51,775 nt of DNA from Nevskiaceae bacterium (GTDB lineage Bacteria; Pseudomonadota; Gammaproteobacteria; Nevskiales; Nevskiaceae). The notes beneath the pieces are model-generated. The model searched no databases. It was not told where the DNA came from and was given only the letters and a program-made list of their open reading frames with translations. The DNA is taken from assembly GCA_021731445.1 (NCBI GenBank), contig JAKFXK010000026.1, positions 1 to 51,775 of the forward strand, in the 5' to 3' direction. The translations under genes were made by a program, and so were the position numbers. This document shows, piece by piece, positions 33,490-43,050 of the stretch (position 1 is the stretch's first letter; each line of letters starts with the position of its first letter).

Positions 33490-33518
33490 GAGTCGCCATC
33501 AGCGAATGTTGCGCAAGA

Positions 33519-35027
33519 TCAGTTGGTGATCTTGAACTCCACGCGGCGGTTGTTGTCGCGGCCTGCGTCGGTAGCGTTGGTATCGATCGGCACGCTCTCG
33601 CCAAAGCCAACCGGCTTGAGGTTTGCACCCACCGCACCGCGCTCGGAGAGGAACTTCTTGACGACGTTGGCGCGACGCTCGGACAGGCTCTGGTTGTAGG
33701 CATCGGAACCAACATCATCCGTATGGCCTTCGACATCGACCTTCACCGTCGGATAGCTCTTCAGCGTCTCGGCCACGTCGACGAGGATCTTCTCGGACGG
33801 CTTGGTGAGCTTGTCGCTGTCGAACTCGAACTTCACACCGCGCAGGATGAAGCGCTTGTCCAGTGCACAACCCTTGGCATCGACAGCCTCGCCCGGACGC
33901 GGCTTGCGGCAATCGCCGACCAGTGCGCAGCCATTCGGCAGAACCTTCAGGCCGGGCGGGGTGTTGGGGCAGTCGTCGAGATAGTCAGGGATACCGTCAC
34001 CGTCGCTGTCCAGCGGGCAGCCATCCGGGCCGACGGGAATGCCCTTGGGTGAATCAGGGCACTTGTCGAGGTAGTCCGGCACGCCATCGCCATCGGCGTC
34101 GGTGAACGGGCAGCCGCGCTCGTCGACTTTGGCGCCAGCCGGGGTGTTGGGGCACTTGTCGAGGTAGTCGGGGATGCCGTCACCATCGCTGTCCAGCGGG
34201 CAGCCCGTGGCATCGACAACGATGCCGCGCGGGGTGCCGGGGCATTTGTCATGGACATCCAACACGCCGTCACCATCAGAGTCCGCCGGGCAGCCATCCT
34301 TGTTGACGACGGTGCCCTTCGGGGTGTTGGGGCATTTGTCGAGATAGTCCGGCACCCCATCGCCATCGAGGTCGGTGGGGCAGCCATCGGAGTAGACCGT
34401 CACACCCTTGGGGGTGCCGGGGCATTTGTCCTTGCTGTTGGGTACGCCGTCGCCATCTTCGTCATCCGGGTCGGCACCAAACTTGTAGCGGAAGCCGGCC
34501 ATCAGCGTGCCGGTGTTGAAGGTGGAATCCTCCACGATGCCGGTCTTGGAAATGAGATCGAGGTGATAGCGTGCCTCGAGGCGCGCATCCAGTGCCTGGT
34601 TGATTTTCACCATCGCACCCGCACCAAAGGCAAGACCGCCGCCAGTCAGCCTCTCTCCCAGGAAATCGATCAGGTGCACGTTCAGGTTGACTAAGCCATA
34701 GGGGCGAAATGCCTCGCCCTCCGGCAGAAAGTAACCCAGCCCGTTGATGCCGCCTATGATGCGCCTGTAGTTGTTGCCCGAAGGCAGGTCACCGAGCCGC
34801 TGGTTTGCATAACCGAGATCGACTTCAAGGCCCAGGTTGGGCAGCACATTGCGGCCCAGGTTGAGCGTGCCAGCCGGGCCTGCGCCAGTGCCGGAGAAGA
34901 TGCCACCCACCGCACCCGAGGCATACCAGCGCAGGTCAGCCTCCGCGGCCTGTGCTGTGGAGATGGTGAAACTGAACATCGCCATGACGCAGGCGGTTGC
35001 CGAGAGGAGCCGGCGAAGTGATTTCAT
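33519..35027 (-). CDS. OmpA-family protein with six thrombospondin type 3 repeats
   Basis: The product has 502 residues: signal peptide (ending STAQA), a beta-barrel domain (about 30-185, ending LMAGFRYKFG), six Asp-rich calcium-binding TSP3 units (about 187-370, pattern DxDGDGVPDYLDKCPNTP...GCP) and an OmpA/MotB peptidoglycan-binding domain (about 390-502; KFEFDSDKL, VEGHTDDVGSDAYNQ, LSERRANVVKKFL, NRRVEFKI). This is the OprF-like layout that ties the outer membrane to the wall, with a calcium-stiffened hinge. GGGAAGAAG precedes the ATG. It diverges from the Ig-like lipoprotein gene over a 265-bp gap that should hold both promoters. Confidence 0.94.
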   Translation of the reverse strand: MKSLRRLLSATACVMAMFSFTISTAQAAEADLRWYASGAVGGIFSGTGAGPAGTLNLGRNVLPNLGLEVDLGYANQRLGDLPSGNNYRRIIGGINGLGYFLPEGEAFRPYGLVNLNVHLIDFLGERLTGGGLAFGAGAMVKINQALDARLEARYHLDLISKTGIVEDSTFNTGTLMAGFRYKFGADPDDEDGDGVPNSKDKCPGTPKGVTVYSDGCPTDLDGDGVPDYLDKCPNTPKGTVVNKDGCPADSDGDGVLDVHDKCPGTPRGIVVDATGCPLDSDGDGIPDYLDKCPNTPAGAKVDERGCPFTDADGDGVPDYLDKCPDSPKGIPVGPDGCPLDSDGDGIPDYLDDCPNTPPGLKVLPNGCALVGDCRKPRPGEAVDAKGCALDKRFILRGVKFEFDSDKLTKPSEKILVDVAETLKSYPTVKVDVEGHTDDVGSDAYNQSLSERRANVVKKFLSERGAVGANLKPVGFGESVPIDTNATDAGRDNNRRVEFKITN

Positions 35028-35292
35028 AGTGCTTCTTCCCTGATTCGGATTTTGTTGGTGGATGCAGTGTCAAATCTTATGCCATCACGAGCCGACAACA
35101 AACAGGCAATGGTGCGAAAAAATTTACGGCCCTTGAAAAATTGATCGCAGGACAGGCTTCAATCCACGCGCGAGTGCATTATTATTCGAGAGTGTGTGAA
35201 CCGTAAACCTTTCACGATGTTCGACGTTGAAGGTCATGCGAGTCGCACAAATACCTACTTCCTGTTGCCGTACAAGATCGTCGGGGATATCG

Positions 35293-37041
35293 ATGAAACG
35301 TAAAGCTGGTTTGGTTGCACTGTGCAGCGCACTGATGGGTCTCGCTTCCTGCGGGGGGGGCATCCAGAGCCCCGACTTCTCCCCGGTGCTCAACGGCGTA
35401 GTGATCGAAGAGACATCACCGCTGACGGTGGATGTCGGCAAGACTTTGCAGCTCAAGGCCATTGGCCTGTACACGCTGCCGCCGGGCACTAGCCTCACCG
35501 CGGGTGAGCCCTGCGGCAAGAACAGCAAGATTCGCTGCACGCGTGGTGATATCAAGGGCACTGTGGTCTGGACGCTGCCGGTGGCTGACAGCTTCTATGC
35601 CACCGTCGATGCGGCAGGCCTGGTCAAGGGCGTTCGCCGCACGTTTGATCCGGCGCGCAACCAGCCTGTCACGGTGACCGCCACCCTCGACGGGTTCACA
35701 GACATGGCCCCGGTGATCGTGGATGGTGAAATCCTCAGCCGTCTGGAGTTCACACCTTCCTCACTCAAGGACAGCAAGCTGGTGCCGGTTCCGGTAGGCC
35801 TGCGCCAGCCGGTTGCGGTGCAGGGCTATTACACCGTGCGTGGCTCGACCGCGGTCAGCACCACGCCGAGGAACGTTGTCGAAACCGTCAACTGGGCCAT
35901 CAACGATAAGACCTTTGCCGATGTGGAAAGCCCCACGGGCGGATCCAACAGGCTCATCGGCATCAAGGAAACCGGCACGCCGAAGCCAACACTCTCGGTC
36001 AACGCCGTCAACGCGGAAGGGATGACCATCACCACGAATCCTGTTCTCAATGACGTGACGGTGGTGGCTGCCGTACTGACCGGACTTTCCTCGGTCCGCT
36101 CCGACAAGGACAGCATCGAAATCGGCGAGAAGCTCCCACTGATCGCAGTGGGCCGTTTCAGCGACGGCATGAATCGGGATCTGACCCGTGTCGTTACCGG
36201 CATGACGGTCAGTGACGACAGACTCGTCACCTTCGCGGCAGCCGGCACTGCAGACAGCGGCGGCCCGGTGCTCAGCATCGATGCCAACTCGGGCATCGCA
36301 ACGGGTGTCGCAGTCGGCAGCTCAACAGTCACGGCAACCTTGAAGCCAAACGTGGTGCAGGACGGCCTTGCCTTCTCGCGCGATCCGGCCACGGCGAGCA
36401 AGGTGGTGATGGTGAAAGACCGGGTTTGCCTGGTGCCGTTTACCAACACCACGGACGCCATGACAACGCCGCCTAGCACGACGGGCACTTCCACTGCCAC
36501 AGCCTCAGCTCCAGCTGCATCTTGCGCCGTGGCCAACTCATGCCGCGTCGACTCGCCCGAGAGTGCGATTACGCCGGTGAGTGTTTCCGCGACCGATGCA
36601 GCTGTCTTCAAGTATGGCGATACGACTACAGGTTACAGCCTCGACCTCACCGCAAGCAGCACCGTGACAACCGTTGCGACTGCCACAGCACCCAAGAGAG
36701 TCGGCATCATCATGGGTATCAGTGATAACTCGACTGACAACGCGGCAGGAAACAATTTCCAGTTGCGGCTCGTTTCTCCGACGGGCACTGTGAGCGCCAA
36801 TCTTGCGGGCAAATCAGTGGTTGATCTTGGGACTTCGGTGGGTGGCAAAAGGCTCAAGCTGATCACAGCAAATGCCACAAGCGATTTCACGGGCTTGCGG
36901 GTATTTGTGCAGGTTCAAGGTAATCCCTTCGCTGCCCTGCCACCGCTGCCGGTACCCATCAACGGCTTGCCGCCCCTTGCCGCACTGGAGTTCCCGGTAT
37001 TCCAGATGTGCTCAGTCGCGCAGATTCCGACAACGCCCTGA
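35293..37041 (+). CDS. Large lipoprotein with Ig-like (BIG2-like) segments, function unknown
   Basis: From the ATG at 35293 (GGGGA 5 nt upstream) the product has 582 residues; the in-frame Met at 35227 has no ribosome site and would hide the signal. The signal ends in the lipobox GLASC followed by GGG. The mature part is beta-rich. Segments such as LTVDVGKTLQLKAIGLYT and IEIGEKLPLIAVGRFSDGMNRDLT resemble bacterial Ig-like group 2 domains, the second followed by SGIATGVAVGSSTVTATL. A Thr/Ser/Ala-rich linker (TTPPSTTGTSTATASAPAAS) precedes a C-terminal domain I cannot place. Outer-membrane or surface location is likely. Confidence 0.82.
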   Translation: MKRKAGLVALCSALMGLASCGGGIQSPDFSPVLNGVVIEETSPLTVDVGKTLQLKAIGLYTLPPGTSLTAGEPCGKNSKIRCTRGDIKGTVVWTLPVADSFYATVDAAGLVKGVRRTFDPARNQPVTVTATLDGFTDMAPVIVDGEILSRLEFTPSSLKDSKLVPVPVGLRQPVAVQGYYTVRGSTAVSTTPRNVVETVNWAINDKTFADVESPTGGSNRLIGIKETGTPKPTLSVNAVNAEGMTITTNPVLNDVTVVAAVLTGLSSVRSDKDSIEIGEKLPLIAVGRFSDGMNRDLTRVVTGMTVSDDRLVTFAAAGTADSGGPVLSIDANSGIATGVAVGSSTVTATLKPNVVQDGLAFSRDPATASKVVMVKDRVCLVPFTNTTDAMTTPPSTTGTSTATASAPAASCAVANSCRVDSPESAITPVSVSATDAAVFKYGDTTTGYSLDLTASSTVTTVATATAPKRVGIIMGISDNSTDNAAGNNFQLRLVSPTGTVSANLAGKSVVDLGTSVGGKRLKLITANATSDFTGLRVFVQVQGNPFAALPPLPVPINGLPPLAALEFPVFQMCSVAQIPTTP

Positions 37042-37053
37042 TGTTGCAGCTGT

Positions 37054-37081
37054 AAAAAAGGCACCGGAAGGTGCCTTTTTT
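37054..37081 (+). terminator. Rho-independent terminator after the Ig-like lipoprotein gene
   Basis: The arms GGCACC (37060-37065) and GGTGCC (37070-37075) with a GGAA loop are flanked by an A run and a T run (37076-37081). It lies 13 bp past the stop and is symmetrical enough to work in both directions. Confidence 0.93.
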
Positions 37082-37372
37082 ATTGGGCTGACTCGTCCTG
37101 CCTGACCTTGAAACTTTTCCCATCGGGAAAAGCAGCGTCAAATAGCACCAGAGATCAAGCGGACATCGCGGGATTATTCGCTGTCTTTCAAGTGGGCATC
37201 GCGTCGATCAGGTTCGCAGAGCGAGCTGAGCTGTAAACAAGCCCAAACTCTACGGCTCCAAGGTCGCTCTGCTGGTTGCCGTGGGCAACTCAAAAACAAC
37301 ACTCACGCGTCAGACTACCTCTCTGAAGTATCAACGCAGGGCAGGACGGGTCACGTCTGCCCCCCCCACCGT
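37082..37372. other. Intergenic stretch between convergent genes, no gene seen
   Basis: This 291-bp gap holds one clear hairpin, CTTTTCCC-ATC-GGGAAAAG (37114-37132), without a T run, and a C run near 37361-37368. It shows no dispersed repeat copy and no believable open frame. Its purpose is unknown beyond separating two convergent transcripts. Confidence 0.5.
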
Positions 37373-38026
37373 TCAAGCCAGCAGGAACCGCATCTGGGTG
37401 CCTGCCAGTTCGATGATGTCATTAGCGTTGAGCTTGCGGGCCTGGGCATCGATTTCGGTGCCATTGACCATGGGGCGTTTGCCGCCGGCCGCACCACCGA
37501 CGTGGACAATGTAGAAGCCGTCGACGCGTTTGGTGATGGCGGCAACCTGCACGCCGGGCTTGCCGATGGTGGTGAGGGCCTTGGTCAGCTCCAGCTCGCG
37601 GCCGGCATTGCTGCCGGACTCCACCCGCAGGCGGCCGGTCTGCGGTTTGTCAGGCGTGGCTGGGGGGGTATTCATCGCGGCGGCCAGCTGTGCGGGCCGC
37701 AGGATCATGGTTTTCTCGAAATCTTCACCGGTGCCCTGCAACTCGGCTTCGTAGCGCAGCGAGTTGCGGCCGATGGTAACGGTGTCCCCGTTCGACAGCG
37801 GGTGCTTGGCGATCTGCTTGCCGTTGACCAAGGTGCCGTTGGTGGAGTCCAGGTCTTCGAGGAACGAGTCCGACAGGATGGTGATGATGACCGCGTGGTG
37901 GCCGGACACTGCCTTGTCATTGAGGCAGATGTCATTGTCGGCGTGGCGGCCGATGCTGACGCGTTCCTTGTCAAGCACCAACTCGCGCGAGGCGCCGCTG
38001 GATTCAGTGATGATGAGCTTGCCCAT
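37373..38026 (-). CDS. Double FHA-domain protein
   Basis: The product has 217 residues. The first FHA domain (about 2-95) has all phosphothreonine-binding marks: GRHADND (26-32), SGHHAVI (41-47) and DSTNGTLVNG (60-69). A linker carries EKTMILRP (Thr106). A second, divergent FHA-like domain (about 131-215) keeps TIGKPG and MVNGTEI but has lost the Arg/Ser pair. FHA proteins read Thr phosphorylation made by Hanks-type kinases. The PP2C phosphatase and a CHASE2 kinase are encoded directly upstream on the same strand (18-bp and 48-bp gaps), so this is the reader of the set. Confidence 0.92.
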   Translation of the reverse strand: MGKLIITESSGASRELVLDKERVSIGRHADNDICLNDKAVSGHHAVIITILSDSFLEDLDSTNGTLVNGKQIAKHPLSNGDTVTIGRNSLRYEAELQGTGEDFEKTMILRPAQLAAAMNTPPATPDKPQTGRLRVESGSNAGRELELTKALTTIGKPGVQVAAITKRVDGFYIVHVGGAAGGKRPMVNGTEIDAQARKLNANDIIELAGTQMRFLLA

Positions 38027-38044
38027 GACTTCCCCGTCTATGTC

Positions 38045-38866
38045 TTAAAACCATTCCGCAAAGCGGTCGAACCAGCGCTGCTTGCGCTGAAAACTTTCGT
38101 TAACCCGCGCCAGCACCACCGAAACATTGTCCTTGCCGCCCCGTTCGTTGGCGGTATCCACCAGTTTTTTCACAGCGGAATCAAGGTTATCAGCATACTC
38201 GACGAGCGTCAGGCGAATGCTCTCGTCGTCCACCATATCGGTGAGGCCATCAGAGCACAGCAGCACCAGATCGCCGACCTCGGCAGTCTCCTCGATGATG
38301 TCGACACTGACTTCCGGCTCCACACCCAGTGCCCGGGTGACGATGTTCTTGCGGACCAGCTTCATCGCTTCGGGTCGGCTGTAATGGCCCCGGGCAATGA
38401 GTTCCTCCAGGAGCGAGTGATCACGGGTGATCTGCTCTAGCCGGTTGTTGCGCAGCCGGTACAGCCTTGAGTCGCCGACATAGGCAATCGACAGGCGGTC
38501 GTTGTGCAGCATGCAGGCGACGACCGTGGTGCCCATGCCTGCGCACTGCGGCTGGCTCTGGCTGACGTGGTAAATGGTGGTGTGCGCCGTCTCCACGGCG
38601 TTGCGCAGCATCAGCGCCTCATGGGTATAGCCGGTGCTGGCGTCGACCTGGCCCTTGGGCAGGGTTTTCCATTCGCGGCGGGCGGTGTCGAGCACGGTGG
38701 CGATGGTGATGCCGCTGGCGATTTCGCCAGCGTTGTAGCCGCCCATGCCGTCTGCCAGCACCAACAGACCCAGGCTGATGTCCTCCGCCACGGCATCTTC
38801 GTTGTTGGTGCGCACACGCCCCATGTCGGAGAGCAGTGCGGTGGACACCTTGTCCTTGAGCGGCAT
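38045..38866 (-). CDS. PP2C-family Ser/Thr protein phosphatase
   Basis: The product has 273 residues, a full PPM phosphatase of the Stp1/PrpC kind: metal-binding motifs RTNNEDAV (18-25), DGMGGYNAG (39-47), GDSRLYRL, SDGLTDMV and GGKDNVSVVL. It removes phosphate from Thr/Ser made by the partner kinase. A short basic/aromatic tail (QRKQRWFDRFAEWF) follows the domain. There is no membrane segment, so it acts in the cytoplasm. It lies between the kinase and FHA genes. Confidence 0.95.
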   Translation of the reverse strand: MPLKDKVSTALLSDMGRVRTNNEDAVAEDISLGLLVLADGMGGYNAGEIASGITIATVLDTARREWKTLPKGQVDASTGYTHEALMLRNAVETAHTTIYHVSQSQPQCAGMGTTVVACMLHNDRLSIAYVGDSRLYRLRNNRLEQITRDHSLLEELIARGHYSRPEAMKLVRKNIVTRALGVEPEVSVDIIEETAEVGDLVLLCSDGLTDMVDDESIRLTLVEYADNLDSAVKKLVDTANERGGKDNVSVVLARVNESFQRKQRWFDRFAEWF

Positions 38867-38914
38867 TGCGGGCGGGTCAAGCGGTGGCGTGTGGGGTTGA
38901 CATGTGCAGTGCCT

Positions 38915-41578
38915 CTAGGCGGCGAGTTTGCGCAGCACGTCGCGCAGTTCGCGGGCAAACTCGTTGCCGCGTGCATAGCGCTGCTCGTAGTTCTTGGCGA
39001 GCGCCTTGTCGATGATCGCCGCCATCTCCGGCGGCAGGTCCGGCCGCACGATCAGGGGCGAGCCATGCGCCTCGTTGGCGATCTTGAACATCAGGGTCGC
39101 CATCGACTCGGCTTGGAATGGCAGGCTGCCGGTCAGCAGTTGGTAGAGCGTGACGCCGAGCGAGAACAGATCGCTGCGGCCATCGACCTTTTTGCCGGAG
39201 AGCTGTTCGGGCGACATGTAGCTCGGTGTGCCGAGCACCATGCCGGTCTTGGTCTTGCTGGAATCGGCGATGCGGGCGATGCCGAAATCCATCAGCTTGA
39301 TGACCTTGCCCTCGTCGAGCAGCATCATGTTGGCGGGCTTGATGTCGCGGTGGACGACCGAGTTGCCATGCGCGTAGTCGAGCGCGTCGGCAGCATCGGC
39401 CATCAGCCGCAACACTTCGCTGATCGGCAGCAGGTTTTGCGGCTTGATGTAGCGGGTAAGGTCGCCGCCCTTGACGAACTCCATGGCGATGTAGGCGAGG
39501 TCGTGCTCCTCGCCAGCGTCGAAGATCGAGACGATGTTGGGGTGGGAGAGGCGCCCTGCGGTTTCGGCCTCGCGGAAGAAGCGGTCTTTCACATCCTTCA
39601 GCTCGTCCGCCTCGAACTCCTGGGACAGTGCCATCGTCTTGATGGCGACCATGCGGCCGATCTTCGGGTCTTTACCGAGATACACCACGCCCATCGCGCC
39701 CTTGCCGAGTTCCTTCTCGACTTGGTAGCGGCCCAGCATCGGTTTTTCGCCGCCGCCGGCCATGATCATGGTGCCGCCGCCCGTGGTCGAACCCATTGCG
39801 CCGCCGCCGAGGATCACCGTCTCGCTGAGCTTCTTGGCGCGGTTGAGTTTCATCTCAACGTCCTTAAAGCTCTTGTTCTGCTGGAAGATGTATTGATACG
39901 CCGCCTCGGCCTTGTTGAACTGGCGTTTGCGTTCAAAGTCCAGTGCCAGGTTGTAGAGCAGGTCAAGCAGCTTGTCGTCCACCGGCTTGACCCGCTTGAA
40001 CTTGTCGAAGGCCATGTCGAGCTGGCCCTGGCCCTGGAAGGCCAAGCCCAGCATCTTGTTGGACTCGGCCGACTCGGTCTCGCTGGCGAATTTGAGTTTC
40101 TCCGCCAGGTTGAAGCGTTTCAGCAGCATGACGCCATAGCCAAGCACTGCAAACAGCGCCAGCACCACAAACTTTAGCCAGAGGCCGGACATTGCCAGCA
40201 GCGAATACTCGGTGCCGATCAGCGCGATCACCAGCAGTGCGGTGAGGGTGGCCGCCAGCCCGGCAGAGAGGCGTGGCACGGCCAGCGCGATGAAAGCGGT
40301 GATGACCAGGAACAGCGCGATCTCCAGCCAGCGCCCCCAGCCCGGGCGTACGAAGTAGTGCTGCTGCAGGATGCTCGACACCGAGTGCGCCATCATCACC
40401 ACCGAAGGCGTGGCCGACGATACGGGCGTGGCAAAGGTCTCGCCAGTGCCGGCCGCGGTGGTGCCGAGCAGCACGATCTTGTCCTTGTATTTCTCCGCCG
40501 GAATCTTGCCCGCCATCACGTCGAAGGCCGAGTCTGTCTTGAAGGCGGGGGCACCCTCGCGGTCGGCATAGAACTGCGGGTAGAGCATCAGCTGCGGATT
40601 GGTGGCGAGTGTCAGGCCACCCATGGCAATGCCTTCGCCCAGCTGCACCTGGATGTCGGCCGGTTTGAGGTTAAGCGAGAGTGCTGCCGCACGCAGTGCG
40701 ATGGAGGGGTAGAAGGCATCGAAGTAATGCAGCACCAGCGCCTCCTGCCGCACGGCACCATCGACATCCGGGGTGGCGTTGAGGTGACCCACGGCGGCCG
40801 TGGTCTGCATCAGCGGGCCGATCGGCACCGACACGGCCATGGTGGGCAGCGGCAGATAGCCCTTGTCACGCGCGCCGACCCTGTCCACCACATTGGTCAG
40901 CGAGTCGCGCTGCACGGTATCGGGCAAGGGTTGATCCGGTAGCCCCTGCGGACGGCCAAGGGTGAACAGTAGCGGCAGCAGCGTATGGTTGCCGCTGCCG
41001 AGTGCCGTCGCCAGCAGGGTATCGGGTGCACCGCCTGCGCTGCCGACGGCGGTGATGCGCGCCTTCAACTCGCTGATGGCCTGGGCGTAGCCCGATGACA
41101 GTGCGGATTCCTTGTAGGCCTGGGCGATGCCTGCGACGGCCGGCGCTTTTGCCCCGACATCGGCCAGCATGATGCCGAAGGTTTCGATCTCCGCAGGGAT
41201 CTGCTGGGTCAGCGGTGATTTTTCGAGGTATTCGAGCAGGCTGGCAGTCGCCTGGCCTGTGCGATCCTGCTCGGCTTCGAGGTACAGCACGGTGTTGACG
41301 ATGGCCTTCGGTGCCCCGGCATTGATCTTGTCCAGGAGCTGCGCCTGCTGCGCGCGCGGCCAGGGCCAGCGGCCGAGATTGGCGATGGAATCCTCGTCGA
41401 TGGTGACGATGGCGATGCGATCCGAGGGGCTGACATCGCGGGCGCGCACGCCGCTGTCGTAGAGATTGCGCTCCAGACCCTGAAAGCCTGCGGAAAACAC
41501 ACCGAACGCAAGGACGGCAAAGACGAGGGCAAAGGCAAGGGCGACAAACCAGTCCTTGGTCCAGAGGCGGTTGTTCAC
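38915..41578 (-). CDS. CHASE2-domain Ser/Thr protein kinase
   Basis: The product has 887 residues. An N-terminal membrane helix (about 12-32) leads to a periplasmic CHASE2 sensor (about 35-375; VRARDVSPSDRIAIVTIDEDS, YKDKIVLLGTTAAG). Three helices follow (about 395-475), then a TPR-like helical linker, a Gly-rich stretch (584-613) with SETVILGG (Thr587) and the kinase domain (614-880): P loop GKGAMGVVY, Lys647 in VAIK, HRDIKPAN (Asp745), DFG at 764-766 and the activation loop SKTKTGMVLGTPSYMSPEQ. It thus senses an extracytoplasmic signal and phosphorylates proteins inside. Its promoter faces radA across 95 bp. Confidence 0.95.
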   Translation of the reverse strand: MNNRLWTKDWFVALAFALVFAVLAFGVFSAGFQGLERNLYDSGVRARDVSPSDRIAIVTIDEDSIANLGRWPWPRAQQAQLLDKINAGAPKAIVNTVLYLEAEQDRTGQATASLLEYLEKSPLTQQIPAEIETFGIMLADVGAKAPAVAGIAQAYKESALSSGYAQAISELKARITAVGSAGGAPDTLLATALGSGNHTLLPLLFTLGRPQGLPDQPLPDTVQRDSLTNVVDRVGARDKGYLPLPTMAVSVPIGPLMQTTAAVGHLNATPDVDGAVRQEALVLHYFDAFYPSIALRAAALSLNLKPADIQVQLGEGIAMGGLTLATNPQLMLYPQFYADREGAPAFKTDSAFDVMAGKIPAEKYKDKIVLLGTTAAGTGETFATPVSSATPSVVMMAHSVSSILQQHYFVRPGWGRWLEIALFLVITAFIALAVPRLSAGLAATLTALLVIALIGTEYSLLAMSGLWLKFVVLALFAVLGYGVMLLKRFNLAEKLKFASETESAESNKMLGLAFQGQGQLDMAFDKFKRVKPVDDKLLDLLYNLALDFERKRQFNKAEAAYQYIFQQNKSFKDVEMKLNRAKKLSETVILGGGAMGSTTGGGTMIMAGGGEKPMLGRYQVEKELGKGAMGVVYLGKDPKIGRMVAIKTMALSQEFEADELKDVKDRFFREAETAGRLSHPNIVSIFDAGEEHDLAYIAMEFVKGGDLTRYIKPQNLLPISEVLRLMADAADALDYAHGNSVVHRDIKPANMMLLDEGKVIKLMDFGIARIADSSKTKTGMVLGTPSYMSPEQLSGKKVDGRSDLFSLGVTLYQLLTGSLPFQAESMATLMFKIANEAHGSPLIVRPDLPPEMAAIIDKALAKNYEQRYARGNEFARELRDVLRKLAA

Positions 41579-41673
41579 GCGAAACTCCCTTTCTATTTAT
41601 GCGTTGTAATGCTGCCGATACTACCTTTTTTCATGATTTGCCAACATCCGAAATCAACCACCCAAAGCATCGA

Positions 41674-43050
41674 ATGGCCAAGCTGAAATCCGTCTATATC
41701 TGCCAGAGTTGCGGTGCGCAAGCGCCGAAATGGGCGGGCCAATGCGCCGAGTGCGGAGCCTGGAACACCCTCATGGAGGCGACCGTTACCGCAGCTCCGC
41801 GCGGCCTGGGCGGCGCGGCCCGCAGCGGCGGCATGGCGGGGCTGGCAGGCGGCAGCGGTGTACAGCTGCTGGAGTCGGTGGCGACCGAGGACACACCGCG
41901 TGTTTCCACCCAGCTCTCGGAGGTGGACCGCGTGCTGGGCGGTGGGGTGGTGGCGGGTTCGGTGATCCTGATCGGTGGAGACCCCGGCATCGGCAAATCC
42001 ACCCTGCTGCTGCAAGTGCTCGCGGGTGTGCAGGCGCAGCTCAAGACGCTCTACATCACGGGTGAGGAATCGCTCACCCAGGTGCATCTGCGCGCCAAGC
42101 GGCTCGGCTTGCCCAGGCTTGACCTGCCGGTGCTGGCCGAGACCAGCGTGGAGCGGATTCTCTCGGTGCTCTCGGCCGAGAAGCCCGGCCTGGTGGTGCT
42201 CGATTCGATCCAGACGCTCTACACCGAGAGCCTCGATTCCGCTCCCGGCTCGGTGAGCCAGCTGCGCGAAACCGCAGCCCAGGTGGTGCGCCACGCCAAG
42301 AGCACCGGCTGCGCCATCGTGCTGGTCGGCCACGTCACCAAGGAGGGTGCGATCGCCGGGCCCCGCGTGCTCGAACACATGGTCGATACCGTCCTCTATT
42401 TCGAGCAGGACGTCGGCAGCCGCTATCGCATCATCCGCGCGGTGAAGAATCGCTTCGGCGCGGTGAACGAGCTGGGCGTGTTTGCCATGACCGATGCGGG
42501 TTTGAAGGAGGTCAGCAATCCTTCCGCACTGTTCCTTTCGCGCCATGACCAGCCGGTGCCGGGCAGCGTGATCACGGTCACCCGACAGGGCAGCCGGCCC
42601 TTGCTGGTGGAGGTGCAGGCGCTGGTCGATGCCGCGCCCTTCGGCAATCCGCGCCGCGTGACATTGGGTTTGGAGAGCAACCGCCTGCACATGCTGCTGG
42701 CGGTGCTGCATCGCCATGCGGGCATCGCACTCGGCGATCAGGATGTGTTCGCCAATGTGGTGGGGGGCATGAAGATCACTGAGACGGCTGCCGATCTGCC
42801 GCTGCTGCTGGCGGCGCTGTCGAGCTTCCGTGGCAGGCCGGTGCCGAATGACCTGATCGTGTTCGGCGAAGTCGGCCTGGCCGGCGAAATCCGCCCGGTG
42901 CAGAACGGTGAGGAGCGGCTGATCGAAGCTGCCAAGCATGGCTTCAAGCGCGCGATCATCCCGGAGGCCAATCGGCCCAGGAAGTCGAGCAAGCTCGACA
43001 TCGAAGTGCTGGCGGTGGGGCGGCTCGATCAGGCCTTGGCGCTGATCTAA
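41674..43050 (+). CDS. radA: DNA repair protein RadA (Sms)
   Basis: The product has 458 residues. It has the four-Cys zinc finger (Cys10, 13, 24, 27), a RecA-like ATPase with Walker A GGDPGIGKST (101-110), the RadA motif KNRFG (258-262) and a C-terminal Lon-like P domain. RadA is a hexameric helicase that drives branch migration in recombination. The start is at 41674, where the zinc finger begins as usual (MAKLKSVYICQSCG); upstream in-frame codons are not conserved. Its stop overlaps the stop of the convergent AraC gene by a few bases. Confidence 0.97.
   Translation: MAKLKSVYICQSCGAQAPKWAGQCAECGAWNTLMEATVTAAPRGLGGAARSGGMAGLAGGSGVQLLESVATEDTPRVSTQLSEVDRVLGGGVVAGSVILIGGDPGIGKSTLLLQVLAGVQAQLKTLYITGEESLTQVHLRAKRLGLPRLDLPVLAETSVERILSVLSAEKPGLVVLDSIQTLYTESLDSAPGSVSQLRETAAQVVRHAKSTGCAIVLVGHVTKEGAIAGPRVLEHMVDTVLYFEQDVGSRYRIIRAVKNRFGAVNELGVFAMTDAGLKEVSNPSALFLSRHDQPVPGSVITVTRQGSRPLLVEVQALVDAAPFGNPRRVTLGLESNRLHMLLAVLHRHAGIALGDQDVFANVVGGMKITETAADLPLLLAALSSFRGRPVPNDLIVFGEVGLAGEIRPVQNGEERLIEAAKHGFKRAIIPEANRPRKSSKLDIEVLAVGRLDQALALI

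Noticed and set aside
33940..34460. Regularly spaced near-identical units that look like a CRISPR or satellite array
   Set aside because: They are the in-frame calcium-binding TSP3 repeats of the OmpA protein; spacing is set by codons and there are no unique spacers.
37114..37132. Hairpin CTTTTCCC-ATC-GGGAAAAG as a second terminator or a small RNA
   Set aside because: It has no T run beyond the stem, a good terminator already lies at 37054-37081, and no promoter is evident for an RNA gene.
41593..41673. Upstream in-frame start for radA at 41599
   Set aside because: The extra 25 residues are not RadA-like, and the protein family begins right before the zinc finger, as at 41674.
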